From the NCBI GenBank assembly GCA_946500295.1, contig CAMMVF010000002.1:1-64000 (forward strand): a stretch of 64,000 nt of DNA. Direction: 5' to 3'. Origin of the DNA: an uncultured Clostridia bacterium (lineage in GTDB: Bacteria; Bacillota; Clostridia; Oscillospirales; Acutalibacteraceae). Of this stretch, positions 24,788 through 33,439 are shown one piece after another. How positions within the stretch are numbered: position 1 is the stretch's first letter; each line of letters opens with the position of its first letter. A model generated the notes under the pieces. It saw nothing but the letters and a program-made list of their open reading frames with translations, searched no databases and was not told where the DNA came from. The position numbers and the translations under genes were made by a program.

Positions 24788-25672
24788 CTAGCGTAAAACA
24801 GACGTACCTGCAGCGCCTCCGTCCACGATATCCTGCTCCATTGGTGAAAAGAAACGTCTCACCTCCACGCCGTCGTAGGTTCGCTTAAATCTCACGGTGA
24901 GATATCCCTTTCTTCGGCACTTAGGGCACTGCGCCTTAACTCTCAACCCTCGATTTCTGCTGACCCATTTTCTGTCTGTTTTGAGCCGTTCGCCACAGGC
25001 ATCACACACGCCGTAAAGCTCCGATTTATCAAGATACGGACTTGCCAAGTCGGTTATATAGTGGTTTTTAAAGGTCACTCTTCGATAAAACTCCTCATCT
25101 GTCGTCTGAATATAGTCGGACAAACGCTCAGGGTCGAACAGTTTTTCAAAGCATCGGGCGGAAAGCTCACTATCTGCCAAGGCTCTGTGCATTGCGTCCG
25201 CTTCGTACTCTATTCCCAAAATCTCCGCCACAGCGGAAAGCCCCATCTGTTTACCCGGAGCAGAGCCGGGAAGAAAGCTCTGGCAGTACGTCTGTAAATC
25301 AACATAATACTTTAAAAACGGCGGCCTGCTGTCGTGGAGGTAGTACTCGCAATTACTCATCATAGTGAGAATATCCGTCGTGCCCCAGGTCAGAATTACG
25401 CTGTCGTGCGCAAACTCGTTGAATTTGCTCAGCGCATGAGTAAAGGTGTGCTGAGCCTGTTCAAGCTCGTCTATACTGATATGCGTAAGCTCCTCAACAT
25501 ATTTGTTGAGCTTCTTCCCTATCTGAGGAGTGATAAGCATAGAATAGCTGTCCACCCTCTCAAGCTTCCCGCTCAGTCTCACTGCGCCTATATCTATAAT
25601 TTCATTGACATATTTTTTCCTGCGGCGGCTGAACGAGCCATTCCATTCAAGGTCGAGAATTACAAAATCCAT
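24788..25672 (-). CDS. DEDDh 3'-5' exonuclease with C-terminal zinc ribbon
   Basis: This 294-residue protein has an exonuclease fold of the RNase T/KapD/ERI-like group: DLEWN (motif I Asp/Glu at about 6-8), a middle Asp in TWGTTDILTM, and HRALADSELSARCFE carrying the DEDDh His and last Asp. Behind it (about 225-275) lies a small zinc-ribbon-like segment with CDACGERL and CPKCRRKG. It likely trims RNA or single-stranded DNA ends; the substrate is open. The start is five bases after the typA stop, so it is translated from the typA message. A weak GGGTCG/CGACCC hairpin lies after its stop at about 24742-24764. Confidence 0.88.
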   Translation of the reverse strand: MDFVILDLEWNGSFSRRRKKYVNEIIDIGAVRLSGKLERVDSYSMLITPQIGKKLNKYVEELTHISIDELEQAQHTFTHALSKFNEFAHDSVILTWGTTDILTMMSNCEYYLHDSRPPFLKYYVDLQTYCQSFLPGSAPGKQMGLSAVAEILGIEYEADAMHRALADSELSARCFEKLFDPERLSDYIQTTDEEFYRRVTFKNHYITDLASPYLDKSELYGVCDACGERLKTDRKWVSRNRGLRVKAQCPKCRRKGYLTVRFKRTYDGVEVRRFFSPMEQDIVDGGAAGTSVLR

Positions 25673-25676
25673 AAGC

Positions 25677-27494
25677 TCAGCCCTTAAACTGCTTTTTCAT
25701 TCTCTGTTCCTTGTTGAGAATTACTTTTCTCATTCTGATATTGTGCGGTGTAACCTCCACAAGCTCGTCCTCAGCGATAAATTCCAAACACTGCTCCAGG
25801 CTCAGCACAGTATGCGGCGTGAGCTTCAGCGCATCGTCAGAACCCGAGGCACGGGTGTTGGTTATGTGCTTTTTCTTGCAGACATTAACCACCAAATCCT
25901 CCGCCTTCGGGCTTTGACCGCAGATCATACCCTCGTAAACCGGAGTGCCGGGTCCTACAAACAGTCTGCCCCTCTCCTGTGCGGCATACAAGCCGTAGGT
26001 TGTGGTCTCACCGGTCTCGTGCGCAATAAGCGAGCCTGTATGACGGCTGATAATCTCGCCCTTATACGGCTCATAACCGTCAAAGACATGGTTCATAATA
26101 CCGTTTCCGTTGGTATCGGTCATAAATTCGCTGCGGTAGCCCATAAGTCCCCTTGCGGGTATTTTAAACTCAATATGAGTGATACCCGATTCACGGGTAC
26201 CCATATTTACAAGCTCCGCCTTGCGTGAGCCGAGCTTCTCCATTACTGCGCCTACATAATTTTCGGGTACTTCTATAATCAAAAATTCAATCGGCTCGCA
26301 CTGAACCCCGTCAATCTTCTTCATTATTACATTCGGACGTGAAACCTGGAACTCATAATTTTCACGGCGCATAGTCTCAATCAAAATCGAAAGATGAAGC
26401 TCTCCCCTGCCCGACACACGGAAGGTATCGGCCGAGTCCGTCTCCTCCACACGGAGAGCCACGTTGGTCTCAACCTCCTTAAAAAGCCTGTCTCTGATAT
26501 TTCTCGAGGTGACGTACTTTCCGTCCTTACCGGCAAACGGAGAGTTGTTTACCATAAACATCATTGAAACAGTGGGCTCGTCAATTTTGACAAAGGGAAG
26601 CGGCTCGATTTTGTCGGGAGAGCAGACAGTCTCGCCTATATTCAGGTCGGTAATACCCGAAACACAGATAATATCGCCCAAGGAGGCTGTTTCACACTCT
26701 ACCCTTTTTAAGCCCTCGAACTGATAAAGCTTTGTGAGCTTTACATTCCTTGTCGAGCCGTCGCGGCAGCATAAAACTGCGCTCTGTCCCGTTTTGACCG
26801 AGCCTCGCTCGACCCTGCCTATTCCTATTCTGCCCACATAATCATCATAATCTATATTTGAAAAGAGAATTTGCAGCTCGCCGTCAGGATCTCCCTGCGG
26901 GGCGGAAACCTCATTTACAATAGCCTCAAACAGCGGCTTCATATCCGTACCCGGAGTATGAGGGTCAAGCGACGCATAGCCGTCACGAGCAGAAGCGTAA
27001 ACCACAGGAAACTCCAGCTGGTCGTCGTCAGCGCCAAGCTCGATAAACAGATCCAAAACCTCATCTACTACCTCCTCGGGACGAGCGCCGGGGCGGTCAA
27101 TTTTATTCAAAACAACAATAGGTCTCTTACCAAGCCCCAATGCCTTTTTGAGTACAAACCTTGTCTGCGGCATACAACCCTCGAATGCATCGACGAGCAG
27201 CAAAACTCCGTCAACCATCATCAGTATGCGCTCAACCTCTCCGCCAAAATCGGCGTGTCCCGGGGTGTCAACAATATTAATCTTAGTTCCGTTATACATT
27301 ACCGCCGTGTTTTTCGAGAGTATAGTAATTCCCCTCTCACGCTCGAGGTCGTTTGAATCCATTACCCTCTCGGCTACAGCCTCGTTTTCACGAAAAATTC
27401 CGCTCTGGCGCAGAAGCTGATCTACCAGCGTGGTCTTGCCGTGGTCAACGTGAGCTATGATAGCCACATTTCTCAAATCTTTTCTTTCACCCAT
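25677..27494 (-). CDS. typA: Translational GTPase TypA/BipA
   Basis: BipA is a ribosome-associated GTPase needed for ribosome assembly and growth under stress or cold. The 605 residues match the family. G1 AHVDHGKTTLV lies at about 14-24, with G2 RGITI, G3 DTPGHADFGG, G4 NKIDRPGARP and G5 SARDG. Two beta-barrel/EF-G-like domains and the BipA-specific C-terminal domain follow (LIAHETGETTTYGLYAAQERG). It has its own promoter overlapping the end of uvrA and is followed closely by the exonuclease gene. Confidence 0.97.
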   Translation of the reverse strand: MGERKDLRNVAIIAHVDHGKTTLVDQLLRQSGIFRENEAVAERVMDSNDLERERGITILSKNTAVMYNGTKINIVDTPGHADFGGEVERILMMVDGVLLLVDAFEGCMPQTRFVLKKALGLGKRPIVVLNKIDRPGARPEEVVDEVLDLFIELGADDDQLEFPVVYASARDGYASLDPHTPGTDMKPLFEAIVNEVSAPQGDPDGELQILFSNIDYDDYVGRIGIGRVERGSVKTGQSAVLCCRDGSTRNVKLTKLYQFEGLKRVECETASLGDIICVSGITDLNIGETVCSPDKIEPLPFVKIDEPTVSMMFMVNNSPFAGKDGKYVTSRNIRDRLFKEVETNVALRVEETDSADTFRVSGRGELHLSILIETMRRENYEFQVSRPNVIMKKIDGVQCEPIEFLIIEVPENYVGAVMEKLGSRKAELVNMGTRESGITHIEFKIPARGLMGYRSEFMTDTNGNGIMNHVFDGYEPYKGEIISRHTGSLIAHETGETTTYGLYAAQERGRLFVGPGTPVYEGMICGQSPKAEDLVVNVCKKKHITNTRASGSDDALKLTPHTVLSLEQCLEFIAEDELVEVTPHNIRMRKVILNKEQRMKKQFKG

Positions 27495-27547
27495 AATATC
27501 ACCTGACTGCTTAATCTTTAATCTTGATTTCCTTAAACCGACTTAGT

Positions 27548-27576
27548 ATTATACCACAGCATCATCACTTTGTCTA
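27548..27576 (-). promoter_or_regulatory. Promoter of typA, overlapping the uvrA stop
   Basis: TAGACA, 17 bases and TATAAT on the minus strand. The -35 box includes the last bases of the uvrA stop region, so typA can be expressed apart from the SOS-type control of uvrA. Confidence 0.68.
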
Positions 27577-30402
27577 TTTTTCGAGAAATTTTTTCAAATA
27601 CTGACCTGTGTAAGAAGCCTCGCACTTTGCCACCTGCTCGGGAGTTCCCTTGGCGACTATCCGTCCGCCGCCGTCTCCGCCCTCGGGCCCCAGGTCGATA
27701 ATATAATCGGCGGTCTTTATCAAATCGAGGTTGTGCTCAATTACTACAACTGTATTTCCTGCGTCCACTAGCTTTTGGAGCACCTCGGTGAGCTTGTGAA
27801 CGTCCGCTATATGCAGTCCCGTGGTCGGCTCGTCGAGAATATAAATGGTCTTGCCCGTTGAGCGCTTTGAAAGCTCGGTGGCGAGCTTCACCCTCTGCGC
27901 TTCTCCGCCCGAGAGAGTTGTTGCGCTCTGACCTATCTTGATATAACCAAGCCCTACATCATAAAGGGTTTGCAGCTTGCGCTGAATCTTGGGTATATCG
28001 GCGAAGAAGGCAAGCCCCTCCTCCACCGTCATCTCGAGCACGTCATAGATTGACTTATCCTTATATTTGACTTCTAGAGTCTCTCTGTTGTATCTCTTTC
28101 CGCCGCACACCTCGCAAGGAACATATACATCGGGCAGAAAGTGCATCTCAATTTTTATAATGCCGTCTCCCTGACAAGCCTCGCAGCGACCTCCCTTTAC
28201 ATTGAAGGAAAAGCGGCTAGAGGTAAAGCCTCTCATCTTCGATTCCTTGACAGAGGCGTAAAGCTCCCTTATATCGGTAAAAACTCCCGTGTAGGTTGCG
28301 GGGTTTGAGCGGGGAGTTCTGCCTATCGGGCTTTGGTTGATGTCTATAACCTTGTCAAGGTTTTCAATGCCCTCTATCGACTTGAACTTTCCGGGTCTCT
28401 TCTTTGCTCCGTTCAGATTTGTTGCGAGGTACTTGTACAAAATCTCGTTTACAAGCGAGGATTTGCCCGAGCCGGAAACTCCTGTCACACAAATAAAGGT
28501 GCCGAGCGGAAGCTGAACATTGACATTTTTCAGGTTGTTCTGAGCCGCTCCCCGTATTGTCAGCTTGCATCCGTTGCCCTTTCTCCGCTTTTCGGGCAGC
28601 TCTATCTTCCTCGCTCCGCTCAGATACTGTCCGGTAACAGAGCGCTCGCAAGCCTTGATATCATCGACAGTGCCGCAGCAAACAACCTCGCCGCCGTGCA
28701 CTCCTGCGCCCGGACCTATATCGACTATATAATCGGCTGCGTACATGGTGTCCTCGTCGTGCTCGACGACTATTACCGTGTTTCCGAGGTCACGGAGATT
28801 TCTCAGCGTAGCGAGCAGCTTGTCATTGTCTCGCTGGTGCAGTCCTATACTCGGCTCGTCGAGAATGTAGAGCACGCCCATCAAGGACGAGCCTATCTGA
28901 GTGGCAAGACGGATTCTCTGACTCTCTCCGCCCGACAAAGTTCCCGCAGAGCGCGAAAGGGTGAGGTACTCAAGCCCGACGCTGCTCAAAAATCCGAGCC
29001 TTTGGCGTATTTCCTTTAATATCTCCTGCGCTATCAGTCGCTGTCTGCTTGTAAGCTCAAGTGAGTTTATAAACTCAAGCGCGTTTTTTACCGACATATC
29101 GCAAAGCTCGCTGATGTTGAGCCCGCCGACTGTTACCGCTAAGCTCTCCTTCGACAGTCTGCGCCCGCCGCATTCTTCGCAGGGCACGGCGCTCATGTAG
29201 CCCTCTATCTCTTCCTTTATCCAGCTGCTCTGTGTCTCCCTAAAGCGGCGCTCGAGGTTGTTTACAACTCCCTCAAAGTCGGCATAATACTCGCCCTGAC
29301 CGTACATATTTTTTCTTTTTACCTTGAGCTTTTCTCCGTTTTTCAGTCCGTAGAGAATAACGTCCACTACCCCTTCGGGGAGCTCGTCTATCGGTGTATC
29401 AAGGGAAAAGTTAAATTTCTCCGCCAAAGCCTCAAAATACATCGTGGCAATGGTGCTTCCCTCCATCGCCCAGCCGCTGCCCTTGACACCGCCTTTGGCT
29501 ATGGACTTGCTGCGATCCGGAATAATAAGCTCGGGATCTACACGCATAAATACTCCCAGCCCCGTACATTTCGGACAGGCCCCGAAGGGGTTATTAAATG
29601 AAAACATTCTAGGCGTAAGCTCGTCTATGCTGATACCATGCTCAGGGCAGGCATAGTTTTGAGAGAAAAGCATATCCTCTCCGTCTATCACATTTACAAG
29701 TATCAATCCGTTGGTAAGAGATGAGGCGGTCTCTATAGAATCGGCAAGACGGGAGTCGATTCCCTCCTTGATAACCAGCCTGTCAACCACTATCTCTACA
29801 TTGTGCTTTTTATTCTTCTCGAGCTTGATCTCCTCGTTCAGTTCGTAGATTATTCCGTCTATCCTCATCCTCGCATATCCCGAGCGGGCGGCTGAGTCTA
29901 TTTCCTTTTTAAACTCTCCCTTTTTTCCTCTGGCTATCGGCGCTAGAATTTGAATCTTCGTTCTCTCGGGGAGTGTCATTACCCTATCCACAATCTGGTC
30001 TACAGTCTGCTGCTTTATCTCTCTGCCGCACACGGGACAGTGCGGGATTCCTATTCTCGCATATAAAAGCCTGAGATAGTCGTAAATCTCAGTCACCGTT
30101 CCCACTGTTGAACGGGGGTTTTTCGAGGTGGTCTTTTGGTCTATTGAAATTGCCGGAGAAAGCCCGTCTATACTCTCCACATCGGGCTTTTCCATCTGCC
30201 CCAAAAACATTCTAGCATAGGACGAGAGGCTCTCGACATACCTCCTCTGCCCCTCGGCATAGATTGTATCAAATGCAAGCGACGACTTACCCGAGCCTGA
30301 AAGTCCGGTAAGCACCACCAGCTTATCTCTGGGAATTTTTAAATCAATATTTTTCAGGTTGTGCTCCTTCGCTCCCTTTATGACTATATCCTTTTCCGCC
30401 AT
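27574..30402 (-). CDS. uvrA: Excinuclease ABC subunit A
   Basis: UvrA is the damage-recognition ATPase of nucleotide excision repair. At 942 residues it has both ABC modules (Walker [10 protein letters not shown] at about 32-40 and GVSGSGKSS near 640). Both signature motifs ([24 protein letters not shown]) are present, as are the zinc fingers ([16 protein letters not shown] with CEVCGGKR). Length and motifs are normal. A LexA-type box follows its promoter, so SOS induction is likely. uvrB and uvrC are not in the window. Confidence 0.98.
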   Translation of the reverse strand: MAEKDIVIKGAKEHNLKNIDLKIPRDKLVVLTGLSGSGKSSLAFDTIYAEGQRRYVESLSSYARMFLGQMEKPDVESIDGLSPAISIDQKTTSKNPRSTVGTVTEIYDYLRLLYARIGIPHCPVCGREIKQQTVDQIVDRVMTLPERTKIQILAPIARGKKGEFKKEIDSAARSGYARMRIDGIIYELNEEIKLEKNKKHNVEIVVDRLVIKEGIDSRLADSIETASSLTNGLILVNVIDGEDMLFSQNYACPEHGISIDELTPRMFSFNNPFGACPKCTGLGVFMRVDPELIIPDRSKSIAKGGVKGSGWAMEGSTIATMYFEALAEKFNFSLDTPIDELPEGVVDVILYGLKNGEKLKVKRKNMYGQGEYYADFEGVVNNLERRFRETQSSWIKEEIEGYMSAVPCEECGGRRLSKESLAVTVGGLNISELCDMSVKNALEFINSLELTSRQRLIAQEILKEIRQRLGFLSSVGLEYLTLSRSAGTLSGGESQRIRLATQIGSSLMGVLYILDEPSIGLHQRDNDKLLATLRNLRDLGNTVIVVEHDEDTMYAADYIVDIGPGAGVHGGEVVCCGTVDDIKACERSVTGQYLSGARKIELPEKRRKGNGCKLTIRGAAQNNLKNVNVQLPLGTFICVTGVSGSGKSSLVNEILYKYLATNLNGAKKRPGKFKSIEGIENLDKVIDINQSPIGRTPRSNPATYTGVFTDIRELYASVKESKMRGFTSSRFSFNVKGGRCEACQGDGIIKIEMHFLPDVYVPCEVCGGKRYNRETLEVKYKDKSIYDVLEMTVEEGLAFFADIPKIQRKLQTLYDVGLGYIKIGQSATTLSGGEAQRVKLATELSKRSTGKTIYILDEPTTGLHIADVHKLTEVLQKLVDAGNTVVVIEHNLDLIKTADYIIDLGPEGGDGGGRIVAKGTPEQVAKCEASYTGQYLKKFLEK

Positions 30403-30433
30403 AATCTTTTCCTTTCAACGCACTGCAATATAT

Positions 30434-30447
30434 CGAATATTTGTTCT
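30434..30447 (-). promoter_or_regulatory. LexA/DinR-type SOS box of uvrA
   Basis: CGAATATTTGTTCT on the plus strand differs by one base from the Firmicutes box GAAC-N4-GTTC. It also differs by a single base from the perfect box at 52744. It lies just downstream of the -10 box, where bound LexA would block the polymerase. Confidence 0.72.
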
Positions 30448-30456
30448 GCAAACCCT

Positions 30457-30485
30457 ACTATACAATATTTTTATTCTTTTTTCAA
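30457..30485 (-). promoter_or_regulatory. Promoter of uvrA
   Basis: TTGAAA, 17 bases and TATAGT on the minus strand, about 55 bases upstream of the start. Confidence 0.75.
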
Positions 30486-30575
30486 CCGCTATTTTTATAC
30501 CGAGCTCTGATTTAGATATTGCACAAAGTTTTATTCAAAAATCAACCAAAAATATGTACTTACTATGTTTTCATC

Positions 30576-30604
30576 TTGCTTTCGACAGGTAAATTTGATA
30601 CAAT
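30576..30604 (+). promoter_or_regulatory. Promoter of iorAB
   Basis: TTGCTT, 17 bases and TACAAT end 65 bases before the iorA start. Confidence 0.6.
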
Positions 30605-30669
30605 ATATGTTAAACGAGTATTTCACAGGCAGAATTCTGCCCTTATTCAAGATTAAAGGTGGTAAACGA

Positions 30670-32400
30670 ATGAAAAAGCTTATGCTTGGCAATGAAGCTG
30701 TTGCCAGAGGACTTTACGAAGCCGGAGTCAAGGTGGCGTCTAGCTATCCGGGAACTCCGAGCACAGAAATAACCGAAAGCGCCGCAACCTACGACGAAAT
30801 CCGCTGCGAATGGGCGTCCAACGAGAAGGTATCGGCCGAGGCTGCCGCAGGAGCAAGCTTCGCAGGAGCTAGGAGCTTTTGCGGAATGAAGCACGTCGGA
30901 CTGAATGTTGCGGCCGACCCGTTTTTCACAATGAGCTACATAGGAGTAAACGGAGGCATGATGCTAGCTGTAGCCGACGACCCGGGTATGCACTCCTCGC
31001 AAAACGAGCAGGATTCCCGCCACTATGCACGCGCCGCCAAGGTGCCGATGCTCGAGCCTGCCGATTCAAGCGAGTGCAAGGAGTACACCAAGCTCGCCTA
31101 TGAATTAAGCGAGGAATATGACACCCCCGTAGTGCTGAGGCTGACAATGAGAATCGCTCACTCTCGCAGCCTGGTGGAGCTCGACGAGAGAGAGGAGCTT
31201 CCGCTAAAAGAGTATAAGAAAAATCCCCAGAAAAACGTAATGCTCCCCGCCTTTGCAAAGGGCAGGCACGAATTTGTAGAACAGCGCACCGAAAGACTCA
31301 TCGAGCTAGCCGAGAGCGACAAAATAAACAAGGTAGAGCTCAACGAGGGGGCAAAAATCGGCGTTATAGCCGCAGGAGACTGCTACCAGTACGCCAAGGA
31401 AGCTTTGGGAGAAAACGCCTCCTACCTCAAACTCGGCATGGTTTATCCCCTGCCCGAAAAGCTAATCTGCGATTTTGCAGCCAAGGTGGATAAATTGTAT
31501 GTAATTGAGGAGCTTGACGACTTCATCGAAGCCCACTGCCGCAAGCTCGGCTTAAAGCCCATCGGCAAGGAAATTTTTTCTCTGTGCGGTGAATTCTCTC
31601 AAAAGACGGTCAAAGAGCTTGTTTTGGGCAAGAAAGCCGAGACCGTCTGTCTTGACGAGGACATTCCGGTACGTCCTCCTGTCATGTGCTGCGGCTGTCC
31701 GCACAGAGGGCTGTTCTACGCGCTCAAAAAGCTCGGAGTATATGTCAGCGGCGACATCGGCTGCTACACCCTCGGAGCTACCGCGCCCTTATCGACGATG
31801 GACACCTGTGTATGTATGGGAGCCTCTGTCTCGGCTTTGCACGGCTATAATCTGGCAAAGGGCGAGGACGGCGAGAAAAACTCGGTGGCTGTTATAGGTG
31901 ATTCGACCTTTATACACTCGGGAATTACAGGGCTAATCGACATCGCCTACAACGCCACAAACTCGGTCGTAATCGTACTTGACAACTCAATAACGGGAAT
32001 GACTGGACATCAGCAAAATCCGACCACCGGCTACAACATCAAGGGCGACCCTGCGGCGGCAGTGAACCTCGAGACCCTCTGTCATGCCGTGGGAATTCCA
32101 AACGTCGTCGTATGCGACCCATATAACCTTGATGAGACAATAAACACAATTAAAGAACAGCTAAACACCCCGGGACCCTCTGTCGTAATTTCACGCAGAC
32201 CCTGCGCTCTGTTAAAATATGTAAAGCACAAGCCCGCGCTGAAAATTGACAAGGACAAGTGCATTGGCTGTAAGAAATGTCTGTCTATCGGCTGCCCAGC
32301 AATAAGCATAAGGAACAAAAAGGCAGAGATAGACGCTACTCAGTGCGTAGGCTGCGGGGTTTGCACCTCGCTGTGTCCGAAGTCGGCAATAGGAGAATAA
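30670..32400 (+). CDS. iorA: Indolepyruvate ferredoxin oxidoreductase, alpha subunit
   Basis: IorAB oxidatively decarboxylates aryl pyruvates (from Trp, Phe, Tyr) to aryl-acetyl-CoA and reduces ferredoxin; it can also work in reverse. The 576-residue subunit has an N-terminal pyruvate-oxidoreductase domain (SSYPGTPSTEITE) and the thiamine diphosphate domain with CCGCPHRGLFYALKK and GDSTFIHSGITGLIDIAYN. A C-terminal pair of 4Fe-4S motifs follows (CIGCKKCLSIGCP; CVGCGVCTSLCP). One cluster motif has Leu-Ser before CP spaced slightly differently from a plain CxxCxxCxxxCP, as is usual in IorA. ATG at 30670 has AAAGGTGG; a longer reading adds 35 unsupported residues. Confidence 0.96.
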   Translation: MKKLMLGNEAVARGLYEAGVKVASSYPGTPSTEITESAATYDEIRCEWASNEKVSAEAAAGASFAGARSFCGMKHVGLNVAADPFFTMSYIGVNGGMMLAVADDPGMHSSQNEQDSRHYARAAKVPMLEPADSSECKEYTKLAYELSEEYDTPVVLRLTMRIAHSRSLVELDEREELPLKEYKKNPQKNVMLPAFAKGRHEFVEQRTERLIELAESDKINKVELNEGAKIGVIAAGDCYQYAKEALGENASYLKLGMVYPLPEKLICDFAAKVDKLYVIEELDDFIEAHCRKLGLKPIGKEIFSLCGEFSQKTVKELVLGKKAETVCLDEDIPVRPPVMCCGCPHRGLFYALKKLGVYVSGDIGCYTLGATAPLSTMDTCVCMGASVSALHGYNLAKGEDGEKNSVAVIGDSTFIHSGITGLIDIAYNATNSVVIVLDNSITGMTGHQQNPTTGYNIKGDPAAAVNLETLCHAVGIPNVVVCDPYNLDETINTIKEQLNTPGPSVVISRRPCALLKYVKHKPALKIDKDKCIGCKKCLSIGCPAISIRNKKAEIDATQCVGCGVCTSLCPKSAIGE

Positions 32401-32414
32401 GGAGGGTTTATTAT

Positions 32415-32999
32415 ATGAGCAAGGTAAAATCAGTTTTAATAGTCGGAGTCGGCGGTCAGGGCACTCTGCTTGCGAGCCGACTTTTGGGAAACGCACTTTT
32501 GAGCAAGGGCTACGACGTAAAGGTATCCGAGGTACACGGAATGAGCCAGAGAGGCGGCTCGGTAGTTACCTATGTGCGCTATGGAGATAAGGTAGCTTCG
32601 CCGATTGTAGATTTGGGCGAGGCGGATTTGATTCTCTCGTTTGAGGCGCTTGAGGCGGCAAGATTCCTCCCCTACCTCAAAAAGGGCGGAAAAATAATAG
32701 TAAATACTCAGCAGATAGACCCGATGCCGGTTGTCACGGGAAAAGCCGAATATCCCGAAAATATTCTCGACAAGATCAGAAACAAGGGAGTCGAGGTAGT
32801 GTCGGCAAATGCGCTGGAGCTTGCAGAGCAAGCGGGCAGCGTAAAAGCTGTAAACGTGGTGCTGATGGGAATGCTCGCAAAGCACACCGACATAGAAAAG
32901 CAGGTTTGGCTCGACACCGTAAGGGACACTGTTCCGCCTAAGTTTCTGGATTTAAACCTCAAGGCGTTTGAGCTGGGGATGGCGGCTTCGCCGCAGTGA
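32415..32999 (+). CDS. iorB: Indolepyruvate ferredoxin oxidoreductase, beta subunit
   Basis: This is the 194-residue gamma-type partner of IorA, with the nucleotide-like motif VGVGGQGTLLASRLLG and SEVHGMSQRGGSV, both hallmarks of 2-oxoacid oxidoreductase gamma domains. The RBS AGGAGGG sits at the iorA stop, so the pair is translationally linked. The last codons (MAASPQ) and the TGA stop come from the first palindrome and first heptamer of a repeat array, so the natural C-terminus may have been altered slightly. Confidence 0.95.
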   Translation: MSKVKSVLIVGVGGQGTLLASRLLGNALLSKGYDVKVSEVHGMSQRGGSVVTYVRYGDKVASPIVDLGEADLILSFEALEAARFLPYLKKGGKIIVNTQQIDPMPVVTGKAEYPENILDKIRNKGVEVVSANALELAEQAGSVKAVNVVLMGMLAKHTDIEKQVWLDTVRDTVPPKFLDLNLKAFELGMAASPQ

Positions 33000-33115
33000 T
33001 ATAGCGGCTTGCGCCGCTGTGAAATTGTACCATTGGCACAGCGAAATATTCGCCTTTGGCGAATGTGATATCTTGCCAAAGGCACGGTTGTGGAAGCCGC
33101 AAGCGGCTTGTTAAT
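32981..33115 (+). repeat. Array of short variable palindromes separated by a GTGAAAT-like heptamer, array A
   Basis: Reading right from the iorB end: GGCGGCTTCGCCGC, GTGATAT, AGCGGCTTGCGCCGCT, GTGAAAT, TGTACCATTGGCACA, GCGAAAT, ATTCGCCTTTGGCGAAT, GTGATAT, CTTGCCAAAGGCA, and a final AAGCCGCAAGCGGCTT. Each palindrome differs in sequence, while the spacer is nearly constant. Confidence 0.85.
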
Positions 33116-33135
33116 AAAATTTGTAAATAAAATAA

Positions 33136-33182
33136 CTTGTGCGAGACTTGGGGTTACTTCCCCGAGTCTCGCACAGTTTTAT
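33136..33182 (+). terminator. Intrinsic terminator downstream of iorAB
   Basis: GTGCGAGACT and AGTCTCGCAC with inner GGGG/CCCC form a strong stem followed by AGTTTTAT. Confidence 0.85.
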
Positions 33183-33287
33183 AACGAGCGAATATAATAA
33201 CCGACAAGAGTTTTGTCGAGAATCAAAATTAAAATTCACTATCAAACTACTTTAAATTCAAATCGCTTTGCGATTCCCTTTACTGAG

Positions 33288-33388
33288 CTATCAGCGCAAT
33301 TTCACATTTGCTTTGCAAATATTTCACTTGCACCGCAGGCGCAAATTTCACTGCCTGACAGGGCAATTTCACTGCGGCTGCCGCACGC
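33288..33388 (-). repeat. Array of short variable palindromes with GTGAAAT spacers, array B
   Basis: On the minus strand GTGAAAT occurs four times, separated by TGCCCTGTCAGGCA, TTGCGCCTGCGGTGCAA and ATTTGCAAAGCAAAT, with TGCGGCAGCCGCA before the first. It lies downstream of the hydrogenase gene on the same strand, mirroring array A across the terminator. Confidence 0.85.
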
Positions 33389-33429
33389 AGTGCAGACGAA
33401 CGTAGGACAGAGGTGCCTTCGGCACCGGC
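33387..33429. repeat. Short interspersed repeat (GTGCAGGTG family), copy 4
   Basis: GCAGTGCAGACGAACGTAGG then ACAGAGGTGCC and a TTCGGCACCGG tail with a GGTGCC/GGCACC hairpin. It abuts the stop of the hydrogenase gene. Confidence 0.75.
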
Positions 33430-33439
33430 ATTTCCGCCA

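Noticed and set aside
32981-33388. CRISPR-like array
   Set aside because: The constant units are only seven bases and the variable parts are palindromes of 13-17 bases; no cas genes are near.
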